Translations under genes and position numbers: made by a program | Notes under the pieces: generated by a model | Seen by the model: only the letters and a program-made list of their open reading frames with translations | Told to the model about the DNA's origin: nothing | The model's database searches: none | Assembly: GCA_934456315.1 (NCBI GenBank) | Contig: CAKSHG010000056.1 | Location: forward strand, 1-10,789 | Reading direction: 5' to 3' | Origin: an uncultured Oscillospiraceae bacterium | GTDB taxonomy: Bacteria; Bacillota; Clostridia; Oscillospirales; Ruminococcaceae | Length of the DNA stretch: 10,789 nt | Shown: piece by piece, positions 7,552 through 10,789 of the stretch | Numbering within the stretch: the first letter of the stretch is position 1 | Layout of the letters: each line of letters begins with the position of its first letter

Positions 7552-7905
7552 ATGAAGAAGTGGTACGATGAGGAGTACGAATTCCAGGTGGAGGTAGTGG
7601 GATACCTCCGCGGCGACCATACCGAGCACCTCTGCCGCAACGGCGAGGAGGTCGGCGATACTTACCGCTGTACCTACGGCTGCCCGGTGAATGCCGACGG
7701 ATACGGAATATGCAGCAAGACAATGATGCTGCTGTATCCGCTGATGGAGGCGGTCCGCAGCGGCGGCGACCTCGAAAACCTCGGCGGCGACAGCAGGTAC
7801 GTCAAGACCATCGTATGCCCGGACGGGTGTATGATGTTCCGGCTGACCGCAAAGCCGCTTGGCAATGAGAACTTCTTCAGAGGCGGCTTCTGGAAAGAAC
7901 CATAA
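7552..7905 (+). CDS. Small cysteine-rich protein, TIGR04076-like, function unknown
   Basis: The 117-aa product has no signal peptide or membrane segment. Six cysteines stand out: C28, C40, C44, C54, C89 and C93, including two CxxxC pairs (RCTYGC and VCPDGC). The layout (an early Cys, a GD, a GxC before a helix with LYPL, a Gly-Gly turn, then a terminal CPDG followed by a beta strand) resembles my memory of the TIGR04076 family of roughly 85-100-aa hypothetical proteins. C40, C44 and C93 look additional to the usual set. Conserved cysteines suggest metal or Fe-S binding, but this is inference. The ATG follows the nadD stop by 6 bases; AGGTGA (7540-7545), overlapping that stop, is the SD. It sits between nadD and yqeK, which are adjacent in B. 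subtilis, so it is an insertion into a conserved order. Confidence 0.75.
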   Translation: MKKWYDEEYEFQVEVVGYLRGDHTEHLCRNGEEVGDTYRCTYGCPVNADGYGICSKTMMLLYPLMEAVRSGGDLENLGGDSRYVKTIVCPDGCMMFRLTAKPLGNENFFRGGFWKEP

Positions 7906-7928
7906 TTATACTTCGGAGGGAACCCGGT

Positions 7929-8522
7929 TTGAGCAGATATAAGGAATTTGACGAGTATGAGGAGCTGATAAGGGGACGCCTTTCGAAGAAGCGTTTCACC
8001 CACAGCATGAACGTCGCCGAGGCATGCTACGACCTCGCGGAGAGATTCGGCGCGGACAAGAAGCGCTGCTACCTCGCGGGACTGCTGCATGATGTCATGA
8101 AGGAGGACCTTCCCGACCGCCAGCGGCAGATGACCATCGACAGCGGAATGTCCCCCGACCCGGCGGAGATAGACACTCCGGCGCTGTGGCACGCGGTCGC
8201 GGGCGCAGCTTACGTCCGGGACAGGCTCGGGATAACCGACGAGGAGATCCTTGCCGGGATACGCTTCCACACGATAGGATGCGCGAAGATGACGAAGCTG
8301 GAGAAGATAGTCTACCTCGGGGACATGATATCCGAGGAGCGCAGCTATAAGGACGTGGACAAGTTCCGGAAGATATGCCGCGACGACCTCGACAAGGCGA
8401 TGTCCGTGGCGCTCATCTACAATATCCAGGACGTCTGCAAGAAGTGCGGACACCTCCCGAGATACACCTTCGAAGCCTACAATTATTACCTGAAATACAA
8501 CAAGAACAAGGAGAGTTTATGA
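7929..8522 (+). CDS. yqeK: HD-domain hydrolase, YqeK family (Ap4A hydrolase)
   Basis: YqeK proteins are metal-dependent HD-domain enzymes; characterised members split diadenosine tetraphosphate symmetrically into two ADP. The 197-aa sequence has the full set of HD ligands: H25 (in THSMNVA), H54-D55 (LLHDVMKE), H88 (LWHAV), H114 (IRFHTIG) and D132 (YLGDMIS). The start is a TTG at 7929, chosen because GGAGGG (7915-7920) lies 8 bases upstream and the frame then begins shortly before the conserved helix. Its stop overlaps the rsfS start as ATGA, so the two are coupled. The same yqeK-rsfS pair occurs in many Firmicutes; some Clostridia carry an LCP-family gene between them, which is absent here. 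Confidence 0.92.
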   Translation: MSRYKEFDEYEELIRGRLSKKRFTHSMNVAEACYDLAERFGADKKRCYLAGLLHDVMKEDLPDRQRQMTIDSGMSPDPAEIDTPALWHAVAGAAYVRDRLGITDEEILAGIRFHTIGCAKMTKLEKIVYLGDMISEERSYKDVDKFRKICRDDLDKAMSVALIYNIQDVCKKCGHLPRYTFEAYNYYLKYNKNKESL

Positions 8523-8875
8523 CAGACAGAGAAGAACTGGAAATTGCAGTAAAGGCGCTTGATTCCAAAAAGGCAAAGAACATCACCGCGCTGAAGGTCG
8601 AGGATCTCACTATCCTTGCGAACTATTTCGTTATAGCGTCCGCGTCCAGCACCACGCAGGTCAAGGCGCTCGCAGACGAGGTCGAATACCAGCTCGGCGA
8701 AAAGGGCGTGAAGCCCAAGGGGATCGAGGGCTACCAGAGCAAGGAGTGGATCGTGCTGGACTACTACGACATCATCGTCCACGTTTTCCTCGAGGAAACC
8801 CGCGATTTCTACCAGCTCGAGCGCCTCTGGGCGGACGGCACGCCGGTGGATATCTCCGGTATCGTCAAGGAATGA
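8519..8875 (+). CDS. rsfS: Ribosomal silencing factor RsfS
   Basis: RsfS (the YqeL/YbeB/Iojap family) binds L14 on the 50S subunit and blocks joining of the 30S subunit when nutrients are scarce. The 118-aa length is typical. Family segments are visible: LTILANYFVIASASSTTQV, a central GIEGYQSKEWIVLDYYDIIVHVF block and the C-terminal RDFYQLERLWADG. The usual DYGD is DYYD here. The ATG at 8519 overlaps the yqeK stop (ATGA) and is preceded by AAGGAG (8508-8513) with a 5-base spacer, so the longer in-frame extension upstream inside yqeK is not needed. It is the last gene of this run; I see no convincing terminator after it. Confidence 0.95.
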   Translation: MTDREELEIAVKALDSKKAKNITALKVEDLTILANYFVIASASSTTQVKALADEVEYQLGEKGVKPKGIEGYQSKEWIVLDYYDIIVHVFLEETRDFYQLERLWADGTPVDISGIVKE

Positions 8876-8930
8876 TTTACCGCAAAACGCCTAAATTTTG
8901 TTCTGACTTTTGTCAAAAATGCCGAAAATG

Positions 8931-8954
8931 AAAATTTCTCATAAAATTTCTGAT
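8931..8954 (+). repeat. Tandem 12-bp direct repeat upstream of rpsU promoter
   Basis: AAAATTTCTCAT (8931-8942) is followed directly by AAAATTTCTGAT (8943-8954), 11 of 12 bases identical. The second copy ends 6 bases before the -35 box. The AT-rich repeat falls where an RNA polymerase alpha-subunit UP element or a regulator's paired half-sites would lie. Which of these, if either, is not decidable from sequence. Confidence 0.5.
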
Positions 8955-8960
8955 AACTGC

Positions 8961-8989
8961 TTGACAAAATGAGGTCTTTGCGATATAAT
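8961..8989 (+). promoter_or_regulatory. Consensus sigma-A promoter for rpsU
   Basis: TTGACA (8961-8966) and TATAAT (8984-8989) are both perfect matches to consensus and are separated by exactly 17 bases. Transcription should start near 8996, leaving a leader of about 70 bases before the rpsU ATG. It is the strongest promoter-like sequence in the window, which fits a highly expressed ribosomal protein gene. The DNA between rsfS and rpsU (8876-9064) is markedly more AT-rich than the genes around it. Confidence 0.9.
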
Positions 8990-8995
8990 TATTTA

Positions 8996-9052
8996 TATAC
9001 TTTTTGTATAACTACTATAAAATGTAGATAACCTATGCCTTGTGGCAAAGGG
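8996..9052 (+). promoter_or_regulatory. rpsU 5' leader with small hairpins
   Basis: Three short stem-loops can form: TATAC/GTATA (8996-9000 with 9006-9010, loop TTTTT), CTAC/GTAG (9012-9015 with 9024-9027) and a larger one, CCTATGCC (9032-9039) with GGCAAAGG (9044-9051), which has 7 pairs, one A-A mismatch and a TTGT loop. The last one reaches the first bases of the SD region GGGAGGG (9050-9056). A role in translational control of S21 is possible but unproven, and the first two stems are weak. Confidence 0.35.
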
Positions 9053-9064
9053 AGGGAAATATAG

Positions 9065-9238
9065 ATGGCAGAAATTCGTCTTGGCAAAAATGAATCTCTT
9101 GATACCGCTCTCAAGCGTTTCAAGCGTTCATGCGCAAGGGACGGCGTTCTTGCTGAAGTTCGTAAAAGAGAGCATTACGAAAAGCCTTCGGTAAAACGTA
9201 AAAAGAAGTCCGAAGCTGCTCGCAAGCGTAAGTTCTGA
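9065..9238 (+). CDS. rpsU: 30S ribosomal protein S21
   Basis: The 57-aa basic protein reads [19 protein letters not shown] at its start, continues with a [10 protein letters not shown] segment, and ends in a Lys/Arg-rich tail (SEAARKRKF), all diagnostic of bS21. S21 sits on the 30S platform near the 3' end of 16S rRNA and helps mRNA pairing during initiation. GGAGGG (9051-9056) is 8 bases before the ATG. Codon use differs from neighbouring genes: Arg is mostly CGT, and Leu, Ala and Val are often CTT, GCT and GTT, whereas the surrounding genes prefer C or G in third position. I read this as high-expression codon bias rather than transfer. It has its own strong promoter upstream and a large hairpin downstream. 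Confidence 0.97.
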   Translation: MAEIRLGKNESLDTALKRFKRSCARDGVLAEVRKREHYEKPSVKRKKKSEAARKRKF

Positions 9239-9269
9239 TTTTACGGAGCTTGATTGCTACTTAAAAATC

Positions 9270-9308
9270 AACGGTTAAACCGGGCAGATTCTGTCCGGTT
9301 TAATTGTT
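9270..9308 (+). terminator. 18-bp stem-loop after rpsU (partial terminator or stabiliser)
   Basis: Bases 9270-9287 pair with 9291-9308 around an ATT loop: 18 consecutive pairs, 15 Watson-Crick and 3 G-U. The core is AAACCGGGCAG with CTGTCCGGTTT. The G-U pairs would be C-A mismatches on the opposite strand, so the structure is best in + strand RNA. The DNA after the stem lacks a clean T run, so termination is probably incomplete, letting some transcription continue into yqeG. It may also protect the rpsU mRNA 3' end. Confidence 0.65.
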
Positions 9309-9333
9309 ATCTGGACCAGAACGGAGGAAACCA

Positions 9334-9834
9334 ATGCTGTTCAAGCCTACATTCTGGCTGAAAAGTGTGTTGCAGATAGACGAAAGGTTCCTGACAGAGA
9401 ACGGCGTAAAGGCGCTCGTCCTCGATATGGACAACACCCTGTCCATGCACGGAAATCCCGCCGCCGAGGCAGGCGTGGACGAGTGGCTGGACAAAATGCG
9501 CGCCCTGGGCGTCAGAATGCGCGTGGTGTCGAACAACACCAACAAGCGCGTAGCGCCGCTCGCCGCAATGCTCGGGCTGGAGTTCACCGCCAACGGCGCA
9601 AAGCCGCTGACGTTCGGCGTGAACCGCGCCGTAAAGGCGATGGGCGTAAGGAAATCAGAAACACTGGTCGTCGGCGACCAGATATTCACCGACGTGATGG
9701 CGGGGAACCTCGCCGGGATCCGCACCGTGCTTGTGGAGCCGTTCCATCTCGAAAAGACCTGGACTTTCAGGCTCAAGCGCCGGGTGGAGAGCGTGGTGTT
9801 CCACAGGGATTATTCTAAGCTGGAGGAAAAATAA
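9334..9834 (+). CDS. yqeG: YqeG family HAD-type phosphatase
   Basis: The 166-aa protein follows the pattern of B. subtilis YqeG (HAD superfamily, subfamily IIIA). HAD motifs are complete: motif I DMDNT (31-35, nucleophile D31 and acid D33), motif II S66-N-N, motif III K90-P and motif IV GDQIFTD (114-120). Related proteins (PGP phosphatase domain, yeast Gep4) dephosphorylate phosphatidylglycerophosphate; the bacterial YqeG substrate is not firmly established to my knowledge. The frame opens earlier at a TTG (9304), but the ATG at 9334 has a perfect GGAGG (9323-9327) 6 bases upstream, and the protein then starts as family members do. The stop overlaps the next start as TAATG. In B. subtilis yqeG heads the yqe operon upstream of yqeH and aroE; here it follows the rsfS-rpsU part instead. 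Confidence 0.9.
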   Translation: MLFKPTFWLKSVLQIDERFLTENGVKALVLDMDNTLSMHGNPAAEAGVDEWLDKMRALGVRMRVVSNNTNKRVAPLAAMLGLEFTANGAKPLTFGVNRAVKAMGVRKSETLVVGDQIFTDVMAGNLAGIRTVLVEPFHLEKTWTFRLKRRVESVVFHRDYSKLEEK

Positions 9835-10676
9835 TGGAGATCACATTCGGACCTGGCGGAAACGGCGAGAGCTGGGGCAAGCGCAAGTTCCCGGAGCAGC
9901 TCCCGGAGTACCTTGCCGGACTTGGGCTGAACGGCTACGAGATAGAGTGCGGCAGGGGAGTCCGCCTTGCGGAAAAGACCCCGGCGCTGCTTCCCGGGCT
10001 TGCAAAGGAGCACGGGATCTACGTCACGCTGCACGCGCCGTATTTCATCTCGCTCTCCTCGGTGGAGGAGGAAACGCGGCTCAAGAGCGTGGAGTATATC
10101 CTCCAGTCGGCGCAGGCCGCGCATTCCGTCGGCGCCAGGAAGATAGTCGTCCACAGCGGGAGCTGTTCCAAAATGACCCGCGGGCAGGCAACGGAGCTTG
10201 CAAAGGACACGCTGAAAAGAGCGCAGGAGCGCCTTGATTCCGAGGGGCTCTCCGAAATAATCATCTGCCCGGAAACGATGGGCAAGGTCAACCAGCTCGG
10301 CACCCTCGAGGAGGTGCTGGAGCTGTGCGGCGTGGACGAGCGATTCCTGCCGACGGTGGATTTCGGGCACCTCTACGCCCGTACCCACGGCGGGATAACC
10401 TGCCGGGAGGACTACGCCGGAATGCTCGACCTCATCGCGGACAAGCTCGGCACGGAGCGCCTTAACAGCATGCATATCCATTTCAGCCGTATCGAGTTCA
10501 CCGCCGGAGGCGAGAAGCGCCACCTGACGTTCCAGGACACCCAGTTCGGTCCGGAGTACCAGCCCCTCATGCAGGAGATAAAGCAGCGCGGCATGACTCC
10601 GTCGATAATCTGCGAATCCGCCGGCACGCAGGCGGAGGACGCTGCGGAGTTGAAGCGCTACTACGAGAGCCTTTGA
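9834..10676 (+). CDS. Endonuclease IV-like TIM-barrel protein (AP endonuclease family 2)
   Basis: The 280-aa protein aligns by eye with endonuclease IV (Nfo), the three-zinc enzyme that cuts DNA at abasic sites. Ligand positions are recognisable: H67 (TLHAPY), H107 (VVHSGS), E147 (CPETMG), D176 and H179 (VDFGHL), H214 (MHIHF), H230 (KRHLTF) and E261 (ICESAG). The Nfo Asp-Arg-His site (D229/H231 in E. coli) reads Lys-Arg-His (228-230), so one metal-binding Asp appears missing; nearby E227 might replace it. The protein may be a true AP endonuclease of a divergent COG0648 subgroup or a sugar isomerase-like relative, so I give no gene symbol. GGAGG (9822-9826) precedes the ATG by 7 bases, and the start overlaps the yqeG stop (TAATG). 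aroQ follows after 18 bases. Confidence 0.85.
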   Translation: MEITFGPGGNGESWGKRKFPEQLPEYLAGLGLNGYEIECGRGVRLAEKTPALLPGLAKEHGIYVTLHAPYFISLSSVEEETRLKSVEYILQSAQAAHSVGARKIVVHSGSCSKMTRGQATELAKDTLKRAQERLDSEGLSEIIICPETMGKVNQLGTLEEVLELCGVDERFLPTVDFGHLYARTHGGITCREDYAGMLDLIADKLGTERLNSMHIHFSRIEFTAGGEKRHLTFQDTQFGPEYQPLMQEIKQRGMTPSIICESAGTQAEDAAELKRYYESL

Positions 10677-10694
10677 GCTGACAGGAGGATTACA

Positions 10695-10789
10695 ATGAAG
10701 AAAATACTTATCATGAACGGTCCCAACCTCAACCTGCTGGGCGAGCGCGAGCCGAACATCTACGGAAACGAAACGCTCAACACGATAAA
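10695..10789 (+). CDS. aroQ: 3-dehydroquinate dehydratase, type II (3' end missing)
   Basis: Only 31 codons are in the window, but they are diagnostic: after [16 protein letters not shown] comes EREPNIYG, with R18 and the catalytic tyrosine Y23 of type II dehydroquinases. The enzyme dehydrates 3-dehydroquinate to 3-dehydroshikimate in aromatic amino acid synthesis. AGGAGG (10683-10688) lies 6 bases before the ATG. It is 18 bases behind the endonuclease IV-like gene, probably in the same transcript. An aro gene near yqeG is also found in B. subtilis, where it is aroE. Confidence 0.93.
   Translation, partial: MKKILIMNGPNLNLLGEREPNIYGNETLNTI

Noticed and set aside
8375..8518. An in-frame upstream extension of rsfS within yqeK.
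   Set aside because: The added residues are low-complexity Arg/Gln/Pro typical of an out-of-frame reading of yqeK; the ATG at 8519 has an SD and gives the usual family length.
8883..8900. CAAAA/TTTTG inverted repeat after rsfS as a terminator.
   Set aside because: A 5-bp all-AT-type stem is too weak for an intrinsic terminator; no convincing terminator was found in this gap.
9065..9238. Atypical codon use of rpsU as a sign of horizontal transfer.
   Set aside because: CGT, GCT and CTT preference in a ribosomal protein gene behind a consensus promoter is better explained by selection for high expression.
9304..9333. A longer yqeG starting at TTG 9304.
   Set aside because: It would begin inside the hairpin 3' arm with no SD, while the ATG at 9334 has a perfect SD and matches the family N-terminus.

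Overview
The window reads as a GC-rich Firmicute of the class Clostridia, probably related to Ruminococcaceae/Oscillospiraceae. The evidence is gene order and protein type: a radical SAM protein followed by smc and ftsY, then an ortholog set of the Bacillus subtilis yqe cluster (yqeI/yhbY, nadD, yqeK, rsfS, and separately yqeG), with strong Shine-Dalgarno (SD) sequences and TTG starts. Family placement is inference from a single window. Every gene lies on the + strand and spacing is tight. I see no mobile element, CRISPR array, tRNA, rRNA or defence system. Most of the window is housekeeping DNA.

Region 1 (1-5946) holds the 3' part of an Elp3/HemN-type radical SAM gene, smc (chromosome condensation) and ftsY (signal recognition particle receptor). 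FtsY carries a long acidic N-terminal domain with two GFF-type putative membrane-binding motifs. About 150 bases near the ftsY 3' end have clearly lower GC at codon third positions than the sequence before them and contain a near-consensus sigma-A promoter, which could drive the next block.

Region 2 (6013-8875) is a compact, translationally coupled run: rdgB (nucleotide-pool sanitation), yhbY/yqeI (ribosome-assembly RNA-binding protein), nadD (NAD synthesis), a small six-cysteine protein resembling TIGR04076, yqeK (HD-domain Ap4A hydrolase family) and rsfS (ribosome silencing). Several start and stop codons overlap (TAATG, ATGA) or nearly touch.

Region 3 (8876-9333) is the main regulatory stretch. 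A tandem 12-bp repeat and a perfect consensus promoter (TTGACA, 17 bp, TATAAT) precede rpsU (ribosomal protein S21, 57 aa). rpsU has a leader with small hairpins and is followed by an 18-bp stem-loop with little U-tract, which looks more like a partial terminator or mRNA-stabilising hairpin than a full stop.

Region 4 (9334-10789) contains a YqeG-type HAD phosphatase, an endonuclease IV-like TIM-barrel protein with one altered metal-ligand position, and the first 31 codons of aroQ (type II 3-dehydroquinate dehydratase). I did not find a convincing new multi-gene system. The items most worth a second look are the ftsY low-GC3 patch with its promoter, the rpsU control elements, the cysteine-rich small protein, the altered SMC motifs and the variant endonuclease IV site.
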